Below are positions 45,928 through 53,743 of a stretch of 64,000 nucleotides of DNA, piece by piece; position 1 is the first letter of the stretch, and every line of letters begins with the position of its first letter. The translations under genes were made by a program, and so were the position numbers. The stretch comes from Bacillus thermozeamaize (GTDB lineage: Bacteria > Bacillota > Bacilli > ZCTH02-B2), in contig LZRT01000086.1 of NCBI GenBank assembly GCA_002159075.1, positions 1 through 64,000 on the forward strand. The letters run 5' to 3'. The notes under the pieces were generated by a model that made no database searches, had not been told where the DNA came from, and was given only the letters and a program-made list of their open reading frames with translations.

Positions 45928-46518
45928 ATGGGAACCGAACGCTCCGCAGCACGCATGGATGAGATTATCGAGGTCGCCGTCCAGTTGTTTGCCAGAAAGG
46001 GTTATCACGCCACGACCATCACGGACATCTCCGAGGCTGTAGGATTGGGACGGGGCGCGCTGTATTACTACATCGGCAGCAAGGAAGACCTTTTGTGGGA
46101 GTGCCACAACCGGCACGTGGATCCAATGCTGGATTTAGCCTTGGAACTCGAGGCCGCAGCAATACCGGCAAGGGAGAAGCTGCGGGCGCTCAGCCACCGC
46201 CTGGTTGAGATCATCGCCCGATATCAGGCCTATATTACCGTCTTTTACCGGGAAATGACTGCCCTGTCACCCGAGCGCATGGCTGAACTAGTGAAAAAGC
46301 GCCGGGCGTTTGAGGATGCCATTGAGCGCATCATCCGCCAGGGCATCGAGGCGGGTGAGCTACGGCAGGAGGACCCACGTATGTGTGTGCTAGCTTTCTT
46401 GGGCATGCACAACTGGGTCTTTCATTGGTACAACCGCCAGGGCCGCCTACAACCCGAGGAGATAGCCGAGATCTTTATTGGCATTTTCCTACGCGGTATG
46501 GAGCAACTGGATTCCTAA
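45928..46518 (+). CDS. TetR-family transcriptional regulator of the catabolic cluster
   Basis: 196 residues. The N-terminal HTH (RMDEIIEVAVQLFARKGYHA, TTITDISEAVGLGRGALYYY) is followed by an all-helical ligand domain of the KstR2/FadR-like TetR class (YITVFYREMTALSPERMAEL; GMHNWVFHWYNRQGRLQPEE). These respond to acyl-CoA in characterised cases. It stands at the head of the cluster with a matching operator on its own promoter. GC-rich codon use differs from the AT-rich genes at 41-43 kb. Confidence 0.9.
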   Translation: MGTERSAARMDEIIEVAVQLFARKGYHATTITDISEAVGLGRGALYYYIGSKEDLLWECHNRHVDPMLDLALELEAAAIPAREKLRALSHRLVEIIARYQAYITVFYREMTALSPERMAELVKKRRAFEDAIERIIRQGIEAGELRQEDPRMCVLAFLGMHNWVFHWYNRQGRLQPEEIAEIFIGIFLRGMEQLDS

Positions 46519-46553
46519 TTCAGTCCGATGCAAGGTAAAGGAGGAAGTCGCTG

Positions 46554-47321
46554 ATGTCGTTTCCGACTATCGACCTGAGAGGCCGGGTTGCTCTGGTTAC
46601 TGGTGGATCGCGAGGCCTCGGTTATGCCATCGCCACGGGACTGGCCCGGGCGGGGGCAGACGTGATGATCACCTCGCGCCACAAGGACGCCGCGGACAAG
46701 GCCGCGGCAGATATCGCTGCCGCCACCGGTCGGCGTGTGCAAGGACTCGCCGCCGACGTGCGCTCTGTTGTCAACGCGCAGCGCATGGTGGCCGACACTG
46801 TGGCCGCTTTCGGCGGGTTGCACATTTTGGTCAACAACGCCGGCGTGGCCATCACCCGCTATGCCCTCGACTTGACCGAGGACGACTGGGACACCGTGGT
46901 CGACACCCACCTCAAGGGAGCATTTTTTGCCTCTCAAGCGGCCTGCCGCCACATGAAGGACGCCGACGGCGGGGTGATCGTCAACATCTCCTCGGTGATG
47001 GGCACCGTAGGCGAAAAGGCGATCGCACCCTACTGCGCCGCCAAAGCCGGGCTCCAAAACCTGACCCGGGCACTGGCGATGGAATGGGCGCGCTTTGGCG
47101 TGCGTGTTGTCGCAGTGGCGCCGGCATACATCCGCACCGGCCTTAATGAAGACTGGATGAACGACGAGCGGTTCGTCGGCCGCATTCTCGAAAGGACGCC
47201 ACTCAGGCGACTAGGTACCCCGGAAGAGATTGCGGCAGCTGTGGCGTTTCTGGCCTCGGACCTGTCCGGTTACACCACTGGCGAGACACTGTACGTGGAC
47301 GGAGGCTGGACCGCACAGTGA
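46554..47321 (+). CDS. Short-chain dehydrogenase/reductase
   Basis: 255-residue classical SDR. Cofactor motif TGGSRGLGYAIA, NNAG, catalytic ISSVMG...YCAAK (Ser-Tyr-Lys), and C-terminal LSGYTTGETLYVDGGW. AAAGGAGG precedes ATG 46554. It follows the TetR gene by 35 bases, probably on the same transcript. It appears intact although its downstream neighbours are broken. The substrate is likely a hydroxy/keto acyl-CoA or ring ketone of the cluster. Confidence 0.92.
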   Translation: MSFPTIDLRGRVALVTGGSRGLGYAIATGLARAGADVMITSRHKDAADKAAADIAAATGRRVQGLAADVRSVVNAQRMVADTVAAFGGLHILVNNAGVAITRYALDLTEDDWDTVVDTHLKGAFFASQAACRHMKDADGGVIVNISSVMGTVGEKAIAPYCAAKAGLQNLTRALAMEWARFGVRVVAVAPAYIRTGLNEDWMNDERFVGRILERTPLRRLGTPEEIAAAVAFLASDLSGYTTGETLYVDGGWTAQ

Positions 47322-47460
47322 GGCACAAGTTCATGGGTCAGGTGTTCAGGGCCATCAGCGCCCAAGATCCGTTGCAAGGGCGTGAGTAGATCGAGTAGAG
47401 GAGATGGAGAAAATTGCGTGTCCGGCGTCCCGGCACCGGGCCTAACGGAGGTGCGTGAGA

Positions 47461-47523
47461 TGCACAGTGTGTCCATCGTCGGCGTCGGGTGTACTCGCTT
47501 CGGGTCGCTGGCGGCATACTGGC
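47461..47523 (+). pseudogene. Thiolase N-terminal remnant
   Basis: ATG 47461, preceded by GGAGG, encodes MHSVSIVGVGCTRFGSL, the typical first strand of SCP2-type thiolases. The match is lost after about 20 residues. The following ~300 bases are GC-rich; one frame ends at 47806 as ELKVSENPRRVGVPKLLAFL but has no recognisable beginning. The rest of the gene has been deleted. Confidence 0.55.
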
Positions 47524-47930
47524 TAAACAGGAGCGACGCTATACAACGTCATGCGCTGCAGTCGCCCCGCCACGGCGGAGCAGCAACGGCTGGGGGGCTC
47601 GCCGGATGCGGACGACGAGGCTGCGGCCGTAGCGGTAGTGGAGACCTTATTGCTTTCCTGGGTAACCGGGCTGGCTCTGGGACATGGGCGCGGCCGCGGG
47701 GCGTCTGCCCGGAATGGCCCGGGCGGCCATGAGGGAGCTTAAGGTGTCCGAAAATCCGCGCCGCGTCGGGGTGCCGAAGTTGCTCGCTTTCCTGGAAACC
47801 GCTTAGTGACCGCTCCACCTGTTTGGCTTCACCCCGGCATCGGGCAGGTCAGTGGCGAAAGCGGGAGCGAACAGGGTGGCGGGTTTTGGTGCTGGACAAC
47901 GAGTGCCGCATGATCAGACAATGAATTTTT
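47524..47930. other. GC-rich degenerate stretch without an intact gene
   Basis: About 400 bases between the thiolase remnant and the third operator. Short open frames exist on both strands but none has a plausible start with ribosome site and recognisable motif. The composition resembles the catabolic genes around it, so it is probably remnant coding DNA. Confidence 0.5.
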
Positions 47931-47931
47931 A

Positions 47932-47956
47932 TGTACCGGACGTTCAGTACGGTACA
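47932..47956. promoter_or_regulatory. Third copy of the TetR operator
   Basis: TGTACCG (47932-47938) and CGGTACA (47950-47956) form an inverted repeat with an 11-base spacer. Read on the minus strand, 47950-47932 gives GTACTGAAC-N4-GGTACA, identical at all fixed positions with the operator in front of the TetR gene. It lies 130 bases upstream of the hydroxyacyl-CoA dehydrogenase remnant, so a second transcription unit of the regulon started here. Confidence 0.6.
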
Positions 47957-48081
47957 AACCCACGGGAGAGGACCCGTCATGAAAGTACCGAAAAGGGGTG
48001 AACTGGCACCGAATAAGACAGTTAGTCCCGGCCTTTGATTTGCTTAACTGTTTGTAAAAGTCGCGGTAAAGGAGGATGTAC

Positions 48082-48462
48082 ATGCAGCGGGTGTTCGTAG
48101 TTGGCGCAGGCCTGATGGGGCGAGGCATTGCCCAAGTGTGTGCGCAGGCTGGATTCGCGGTTACCCTCAGCGATATTCATTTCGAACAGCTCTCCGAAGC
48201 CAGGTCCGGTATCGAGTCAGGGCTTAACAAGCTGGTGGCCAAGGGAAAGATGACCGCCCATGAAGCACAGGCGGCCAAGGAGCGCATCCGGTACGTCACG
48301 GACCTGGAGGCGGCCCGGGAGGCGGAATACGTGATCGAGGCTGTCACCGAAAAGAAGGAGGTCAAGTTTGCCCTGTTCCAGGAGCTGGACCGAATTGTTT
48401 CGCCGGGGGTGACCCTCGCGACCAACACCTCTTCCATCTCGATTACTGAGATCGCGGCTATG
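48082..48462 (+). pseudogene. 3-hydroxyacyl-CoA dehydrogenase, N-terminal fragment fused to CoA-transferase sequence
   Basis: ATG 48082 has AAAGGAGG seven bases upstream. The frame gives the NAD-binding domain of PaaH/FadB-type dehydrogenases: VFVVGAGLMGRGIAQVCAQA, AEYVIEAVTEKKEVK, LATNTSSISITEIAAM. Directly after ITEIAAM (48462) homology breaks. The next bases belong, in another frame, to a CoA-transferase subunit, and the dehydrogenase frame stops at 48510. About 60 percent of the protein, with the catalytic histidine, is gone, so it cannot be active. Confidence 0.8.
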
Positions 48463-48463
48463 G

Positions 48464-49191
48464 ACCACCGAGGAAATGATAGTTTGCGCCATGGCGCGGG
48501 AGCTACGTGACGGCCGCATCTTTGCCCAGGGCATTGCAACGCCCATGGTCGCCGCGGCATACATCCTCGCCCAAATGACTCACACCCCAAACAGTCTGTT
48601 ATCGTTCACGACGGGGAACTCTTTTGGCCTACACGCTGCTCCCCTTGGGTTGGCCTGGTACGAGGAGTGGACCCTGGGCCAGGCGCTGCTACGCTGGACC
48701 TTCCCGCAAGTTGTCTCCGAGCTTCTACCTACCCTGCCCATCACCGAGTTTTTCCGACCGGCTCAGGTGGACCGGTACGGGCGCACCAACAACGTGACTA
48801 TAGGTCCCTGTGGGCAGCCGCAGATACGGTTGCCCGGCTGCGGCGGCATCGCCGACACGACCACCTACTTCGATGACTTTTACCTTTATGTACCCCGCCA
48901 TTCTGTCAAGGTGCTGGTGGAGGAGATTGACTTTGTGAGTGGAACTGGCCACGGGGGCAGTACACCAGGGCCCCGCAAGTTGTTCACCGATCTGGGGGTG
49001 TTTGCCTCCCTGCTGGCGAGATGGTCCTGGAGCGGCTGTATCCGGGCGTAACGCTGGCCCAGGTACAGAAGAGTACCGGTTTCGATATCTTGACAGCGCC
49101 AGACCTCAGAGAAGAACCACCGCCCACAGAGCGGGAACTGCATCTGCTACGGGATGTCATTGATCCGCTGGGCGTGCGGGATCTCGATTGA
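48464..49191 (+). pseudogene. CoA-transferase subunit B, 5'-truncated and frameshifted
   Basis: From the deletion joint, the frame reads TTEEMIVCAMARELRDGRIF, then a subunit of IpdB/GctB-type CoA-transferases (FRPAQVDRYGRTNNVTIG, LPGCGGIADTTTYFDDFYLY, KLFTDLGVF). Near 49010-49020 the frame shifts. The natural C-terminus continues in another frame as MVLERLYPGVTLAQVQKSTG and on to DPLGVRDLD, ending with TGA 49189-49191. The uncorrected frame stops at 49051. The partner subunit A is missing, probably lost in the same deletion that cut the dehydrogenase. Confidence 0.75.
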
Positions 49192-49268
49192 CTGGGTCGT
49201 AACGAGCGAATAAAACGAGCCCGCTGGATTTTGTCTAAAGAGAAAACACACTGGAGGAGGAGATCAAA

Positions 49269-50708
49269 TTGGGTCTGAGAACGCCGGAACAATTTCGCCA
49301 GAGCCTACGCGACAAACGAGTGGTCTGGGCCTACGGGCAGCGGGTCGAGGATGTGACGGAACATTCGGAACTCAAGGTGGGAGTGGAAACCGCCTGTATT
49401 GATTACTCCGTGTCCGAAGACCCGGCATGCCGGGAGTTTGCAGTGGTGGGTGAGGGGGAGGAAGCCTACAGCCGGTACTACCACGCCCCACGGTCGATAC
49501 AGGACCTGCTGCTACGCCGGCAGCTGATCGAGGAATGCAGCCGCCGTGCCTTCGGTGTCGTGCCGCTATCCAAGGACGCCGGCAGTGACGGACTCAACGG
49601 GTTGTCGGTTGTGGCCCCGCAGGTGGACCGGGATAAGGGTACCGAGTACGCCGCCCGGGTAGAGGCCTTCCGCCGCTACCTGCAGCAGCATGACCTGTCG
49701 CTGGCCCTAGCCATGACTGATCCCAAGGGCGATCGCACCCTGCGGCCATCGCAGCAGGCACGCCCCGACTATTACCTGCGTATTGTCGAACGCCGTCCCG
49801 GCGGTATCGTGGTGCGCGGCGCCAAGTTCCACATCAGTACTGCCCCGTACACCAACGAGGTGTTGGTGCTGCCCACCCGGGCGATGACGGAAGCCGATCG
49901 GGACTATGCTGTCGCCTTCGCCGTGCCCATCGACACGCCAGGGATTACCATCGTCGCCCGGCCATCTCGTCAGACTACCGGTCATTCGGACGAGTACCCC
50001 GTTAGTTCCCGTTACGACCTGATTGAGGGTACGGTAATCTTCGACAACGTCTTCGTACCGGAGGAACGGGTGTTTCTGGCTGGCGAGTGGGAGTGGGCGG
50101 GCCGGTTGACGGAGATGTTCGCCAACTTCCACCGTTTCACCGCCGCCTCGTACAAGTATCCGGCCCTATGCCTGCTTGCGGGGGCAGCGGCGTGGGTCGC
50201 CGCCTGTAACGGCACAGACCGGGTCGGGCACATCCGGGAGAAGATCACGGGGCTGCTGGCTTATGCAGAGACTCTGCATGCGTTAACCTTCGCAGCGGCC
50301 ATGGACCCGCGGATTGATCCCTATACCGGAATCAACTACCCCAACCCGCTTATCGGTAATCTGGCCAAACTGTACTTCGCCGACGGGTTCCACGACGCCG
50401 TCAAGGCTGTGCAAGACATCGCTGGCGGATTGACGGTAACGGCGCCGCACATGCTCGACTGGCAGCATCCGAAACTGCGCGGCCTTCTGGAGCCTTATCT
50501 GGGCGGCCGGGCGGACGTGACGGTAGAGGAGCGGCTGCGGGCGTTCAAGCTGGTGCGCGACCTAGTGGCATCGGACTTCGGTGGATTCTGGGAGGTGACC
50601 ACCATCCACGCCGAAGGCTCGCTGGCCGCCGAGCGGTTGATGGTGGGCCGGGAAGCCGACCTCAAGGGCATGGTGGCCTATGCCAGGCAGGCGGCTGGGC
50701 TTTACTAA
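49269..50708 (+). CDS. HpaB/AbfD-family flavoprotein (4-hydroxyphenylacetate 3-monooxygenase-like)
   Basis: 479 residues from TTG 49269, preceded by GGAGGAGG at eight bases. The whole-length pattern (RTPEQFRQSLRDKRVVWAYG; FDNVFVPEERVFLAGEW; DIAGGLTVTAP; DFGGFWEVTTIHAEGSLAAE) is that of the HpaB and 4-hydroxybutyryl-CoA dehydratase superfamily. The iron-sulfur ligands known in AbfD are not conserved: the CxxxC pair is absent, and after the conserved FHR the cysteine is replaced by tyrosine. An FAD-dependent monooxygenase or a non-cluster acyl-CoA enzyme is therefore more likely. It is intact, between broken genes, with GC-rich codons. Confidence 0.82.
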   Translation: MGLRTPEQFRQSLRDKRVVWAYGQRVEDVTEHSELKVGVETACIDYSVSEDPACREFAVVGEGEEAYSRYYHAPRSIQDLLLRRQLIEECSRRAFGVVPLSKDAGSDGLNGLSVVAPQVDRDKGTEYAARVEAFRRYLQQHDLSLALAMTDPKGDRTLRPSQQARPDYYLRIVERRPGGIVVRGAKFHISTAPYTNEVLVLPTRAMTEADRDYAVAFAVPIDTPGITIVARPSRQTTGHSDEYPVSSRYDLIEGTVIFDNVFVPEERVFLAGEWEWAGRLTEMFANFHRFTAASYKYPALCLLAGAAAWVAACNGTDRVGHIREKITGLLAYAETLHALTFAAAMDPRIDPYTGINYPNPLIGNLAKLYFADGFHDAVKAVQDIAGGLTVTAPHMLDWQHPKLRGLLEPYLGGRADVTVEERLRAFKLVRDLVASDFGGFWEVTTIHAEGSLAAERLMVGREADLKGMVAYARQAAGLY

Positions 50709-50753
50709 GGCGTATCCTCGAATTTCATTCAGCGACAAGGAGAGTTGGCTGGT

Positions 50754-52427
50754 GTGCTTCCGAACATGCCGGACTACGAGCAATACTACCGTAACTTTCG
50801 CTGGAAGATTCCTAACCGTTTTAACTTCGGACGCGACGTTGTCGACTACTGGGCAGTCGACCGATCGCGCCTGGCGCTGACCTGGGAAGACCAGGACGGC
50901 CGTATGCTCCGCTACACCTTTTGGGACATGAAAGTACTGACGAACCGGCTGGGCAACGCCCTGCGTGGCCTCGGCGTGCGGCAGGGCGATCGGGTGATTG
51001 TGCACCTGCCCCGGGTGCCTGAGTGGTTCGTCGCCTTCGTGGCCTGCATAAAGATCGGCGCCATCCCCATACCCACCCCGGAGATGATGCAGGCCAAAGA
51101 CCTGGGGTTCCGGGCCAACCACTCCGGCGCCGTGGCGCTCTTCACCACGCCGGCCGGGATGGAGCGGTTCGCTACGGTGGAGCGGGACTGTCCCACGGTG
51201 CGACACCGCATCGTGGTGGGTGACTCGGTGACGGGGACAGCACCGCGGCGCGACGGTTGGCACGTCTACGCCGACTTGGTTGCCCGCGGGGCACCACAAC
51301 TGACATGCGCCGACACGGCGGCGGAGGATCCGGCGGTAATGTACTACACCTCGGGCACCACTGGCCAGCCGAAGGCAGTCGTGCACGCCCACCGCGCCAT
51401 CTTTGCTTGGCGCGAACAGGCTTTCTGCTGGCTTGACCTAAAGCCGGAGGACCTACACTGGTGCACGGCGGACACCGGCTGGTCCAAGTTCGGCACTAGC
51501 ATGGTCATCGGCCCCTGGTCACTTGGCACCTCGCTGTTGATGTACAACGGCCCCTTCGATCCCGAGCAGCGGCTGCACTTTCTGCAAAAGCACCAAGTAA
51601 CCACCTTCTGTGCCGCGCCGACGGAGTTGCGGCTGATCGTACAGCTGGACCTCGGCCGCTGGGATTTGCGCCACCTGCGCCACAGTGTGTCGGCGGGGGA
51701 GCCGCTCAACCCCGAGGTGATCGAGCGCTGGCAGCAGGCGTTGGGTCATCCCGTCTACGACGGCTACGGCCTCACCGAGGCGCTGATGGCCTGCCTTAAC
51801 TACCGGGCTTTGCCGATGCGGAAGGGTTCCATGGGAAAACCGCTGCCCGGTTATGAGATGGCGGTGGTGGATGCGGATGGCCGACCGCTGCCGCCGGGGC
51901 AGGAGGGGGATCTCGCCATCCGTATGCCTAACCCGTGCGTGATGTTGGGTCACTGGAGCGATCCCGGCGCACTGGCAAGGGTGTGTCGGGGCGAGTGGTT
52001 CATCACCGGTGACCGCGCTTGGGTGGACGAGGACGGTTACTTCTGGTTTGTCGGGCGCGGTGACGACGTGATCCTCTCTGCCGGCTACCGCATCGGCCCG
52101 TTTGAGGTGGAAAGCGCCTTGGCCAGCCATCCGGCGGTGGCAGAGTCAGCGGCTGTAGGCAGCCCTGATCCGGTGCGCGGTGAGATAGTCAAGGCGTTCG
52201 TGGTCCTGCGGTCCGGCGCCACGCCCTCGCCGGAACTCGTGAAGGAGTTACAAGAGCATGTCAAGCGGGAGACAGCACCGTACAAGTACCCGCGGGAGAT
52301 CGAATTCGTCGACGAGCTGCCCAAGACCATTAGCGGCAAAATCCGCCGCAAGGAGCTTAAGCAGCGGGAATTGACGAAAAAGGGCCGGGACGGCGATCCC
52401 GATGGCACAAAGAAGGGTAGCAGTTGA
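50754..52427 (+). CDS. Acyl-CoA synthetase (AMP-forming, medium-chain type)
   Basis: 557 residues from GTG 50754, nine bases after AAGGAG; the TTG at 50745 is too close to the ribosome site. ANL-superfamily motifs: P-loop YYTSGTTGQPKAVVHAH, YDGYGLTEALMACLNY, ITGDRAWVDEDGYFWFVGRG, and catalytic lysine in LPKTISGKIRRKELK. The opening PDYEQYYRNFRWKIPNRFNF resembles medium-chain/benzoate-type synthetases. It would activate the carboxylic acid substrate of the pathway. The stop overlaps the start of the nitronate monooxygenase remnant (TTGA). Confidence 0.92.
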   Translation: MLPNMPDYEQYYRNFRWKIPNRFNFGRDVVDYWAVDRSRLALTWEDQDGRMLRYTFWDMKVLTNRLGNALRGLGVRQGDRVIVHLPRVPEWFVAFVACIKIGAIPIPTPEMMQAKDLGFRANHSGAVALFTTPAGMERFATVERDCPTVRHRIVVGDSVTGTAPRRDGWHVYADLVARGAPQLTCADTAAEDPAVMYYTSGTTGQPKAVVHAHRAIFAWREQAFCWLDLKPEDLHWCTADTGWSKFGTSMVIGPWSLGTSLLMYNGPFDPEQRLHFLQKHQVTTFCAAPTELRLIVQLDLGRWDLRHLRHSVSAGEPLNPEVIERWQQALGHPVYDGYGLTEALMACLNYRALPMRKGSMGKPLPGYEMAVVDADGRPLPPGQEGDLAIRMPNPCVMLGHWSDPGALARVCRGEWFITGDRAWVDEDGYFWFVGRGDDVILSAGYRIGPFEVESALASHPAVAESAAVGSPDPVRGEIVKAFVVLRSGATPSPELVKELQEHVKRETAPYKYPREIEFVDELPKTISGKIRRKELKQRELTKKGRDGDPDGTKKGSS

Positions 52428-52643
52428 TTCAAACTCGTATCACCAAGCTGCTCGGAATCCGGTATCCCGTGGTACACGCTACCATGACCTGGGTCACCAG
52501 CTGAACTCGTGACAGAAATTAGTAATGCCGGAGGAGCCGGAAGTATCGGACTGAATGCGGCTCAGAAGGACCTGACCCGGGATGTAATCGAAATGGGCGA
52601 GCGCTTACGTAACACCATCAGAATCCGTGTCAACTTTCAGTAG
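52424..52643 (+). pseudogene. Nitronate monooxygenase/IpdC-like remnant, frameshifted and truncated
   Basis: TTG 52424 overlaps the synthetase stop and encodes IQTRITKLLGIRYPVVHATM and TWVTS, the N-terminus of NPD-type flavin enzymes. A stop at 52501-52503 follows. Inserting one base near 52500 restores AELVTEISNAGGAGSIGLNA and continues to ERLRNTIRIRVNFQ, where a TAG (52641-52643) ends it. So the gene has a one-base deletion and has also lost about 250 C-terminal residues. Confidence 0.75.
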
Positions 52644-53034
52644 GTGAAGAGATCTCAGCGTGGGCATGAAGCAAATCTTAAACGACAATGACGAATGCAC
52701 CAACTGTTGAAAAACGTATTTCATCTGTGTGGGCCCCTAAACGCTCGAAGGTGTACCTGTTGTTACTGCTAAGCTGCTGGCAACTGCCCCATGAACATGT
52801 GCCTCACTGGGGGCTCGCCGCACCGCTGCTTTCACTTGAACCAGGTGGATTGCTCCTCGCATACTCCAGGCCATGCCGCTTGATTAAAATCGTCTTGATC
52901 CAGTACCTCTTTAGCATCCTTTCCATGCAACAAACCATCCAAGAAATCGAGACCAATATACGGCAGGAAGTGTTTGTGGAAAGTGGATGCGTGTGCCAGA
53001 TTCAGTGTGGTATGCGCGTACCATAATGGAATTG
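52644..53034. other. Non-coding or decayed stretch after the catabolic cluster
   Basis: About 390 bases. Open frames on both strands (52688-53026 plus; 52832-53128 minus) lack ribosome sites and motifs. On the minus strand, the part reading FHKHFLPYIGLDFLDGLLHG has protein-like composition but no recognisable family. No gene is called. Confidence 0.4.
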
Positions 53035-53078
53035 TAAAAAGGCCGGATTTGCTCCGAAAAGGAGTGAACCGGCTTTTT
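53035..53078. terminator. Bidirectional terminator hairpin
   Basis: AAAAAGGCCGG pairs with CCGGCTTTTT, and an inner GCTCC/GGAG(T) stem is also possible. A and T runs flank both sides. Confidence 0.75.
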
Positions 53079-53098
53079 GTTTTGAAAATTAAAATGAG

Positions 53099-53464
53099 GT
53101 GAAGCCTGTCAGATACGGGCGAAATCATGATAAAGAACCATTAAACGTGACTCCTCATCCAATTACGGTAAAAAGGGAAAAGATATCACTTTTGAACCAT
53201 CAGGAATTGTTTCTCATCACTTCCTTAACAGAGGTATTGGGGGAAGTATGTCAACCACCTATGCCTAAAGGCGGGAGTCTCCTCGGCAAGCATGTGATGA
53301 TACCGGAAGAGGAGATTCTGCACTACCTTGGCATGATCGACGTTAGGATGTACCGGAACCAATCCGGAGAATGGAAGATAGGAGTATGTATGTTGGAGGG
53401 TGATGATTCCTTGTTCGGTATACAATACCACAATAAAAGTGATCAAGTCCTAAAGTGGGTGTAA
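53099..53464 (+). CDS. Hypothetical protein, uncertain
   Basis: 121 residues if started at GTG 53099; no strong ribosome site is visible. The sequence is soluble, with a mixed alpha/beta look (ISLLNHQELFLITSLTEVLG; EWKIGVCMLEGDDSLFGIQY). The AT-rich composition matches the SprT-like gene after it, so it may belong to the same mobile-element segment. No family recognised. Confidence 0.4.
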   Translation: MKPVRYGRNHDKEPLNVTPHPITVKREKISLLNHQELFLITSLTEVLGEVCQPPMPKGGSLLGKHVMIPEEEILHYLGMIDVRMYRNQSGEWKIGVCMLEGDDSLFGIQYHNKSDQVLKWV

Positions 53465-53484
53465 AATCCCTCGGTTGAACGAAC

Positions 53485-53612
53485 TTACCGAATGGGTGTA
53501 ATCTTATTTACTTTTTTTGCTTCATGCTGACGTTGTTTCCATTCAAGATATTTCGCCATATCCAAGTACCTTGCAGTAAGGTCGACGTGATGAAGCAAGA
53601 GGCGCAAAATTG
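53485..53612 (-). pseudogene. Possible tyrosine-recombinase C-terminal remnant
   Basis: On the minus strand the 3' end of a frame reads LLLHHVDLTARYLDMAKYLE and ends AKKVNKITPIR with a stop at 53485. The HH-V-D-L-T-x-RYL pattern resembles the last catalytic segment of phage-type integrases. Upstream the frame is the shadow of the SprT-like region, so at most ~40 residues remain. Tentative. Confidence 0.3.
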
Positions 53613-53738
53613 ATGATAGAATCAATTTTAGTGGAGTGTGACAATTGCGGAATGGCTTTTCCCGTTCCGCTTGAAAAAGATCGCATTCCCGGATGCATTT
53701 GTTGCCCGCATTACGGCCAGCGGACGTGCGGAGAGTGA
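53613..53738 (+). CDS. Small zinc-ribbon-like protein (41 aa)
   Basis: 41 residues from ATG 53613, eight bases after AAGAGGCG. It has five cysteines in a knuckle arrangement: ECDNCGMAFPVP and GCICCPHYGQRTCGE. The stop lies six bases before the SprT-like ATG, so the two are probably co-translated. A zinc-binding accessory of the following protease is possible. Not identified with a named family. Confidence 0.5.
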   Translation: MIESILVECDNCGMAFPVPLEKDRIPGCICCPHYGQRTCGE

Positions 53739-53743
53739 GGAAA

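Noticed and set aside
45685-46116. Minus-strand open frame across the TetR promoter region
   Set aside because: It is antisense to the TetR gene start and the duplicated promoter, with no ribosome site or motif.
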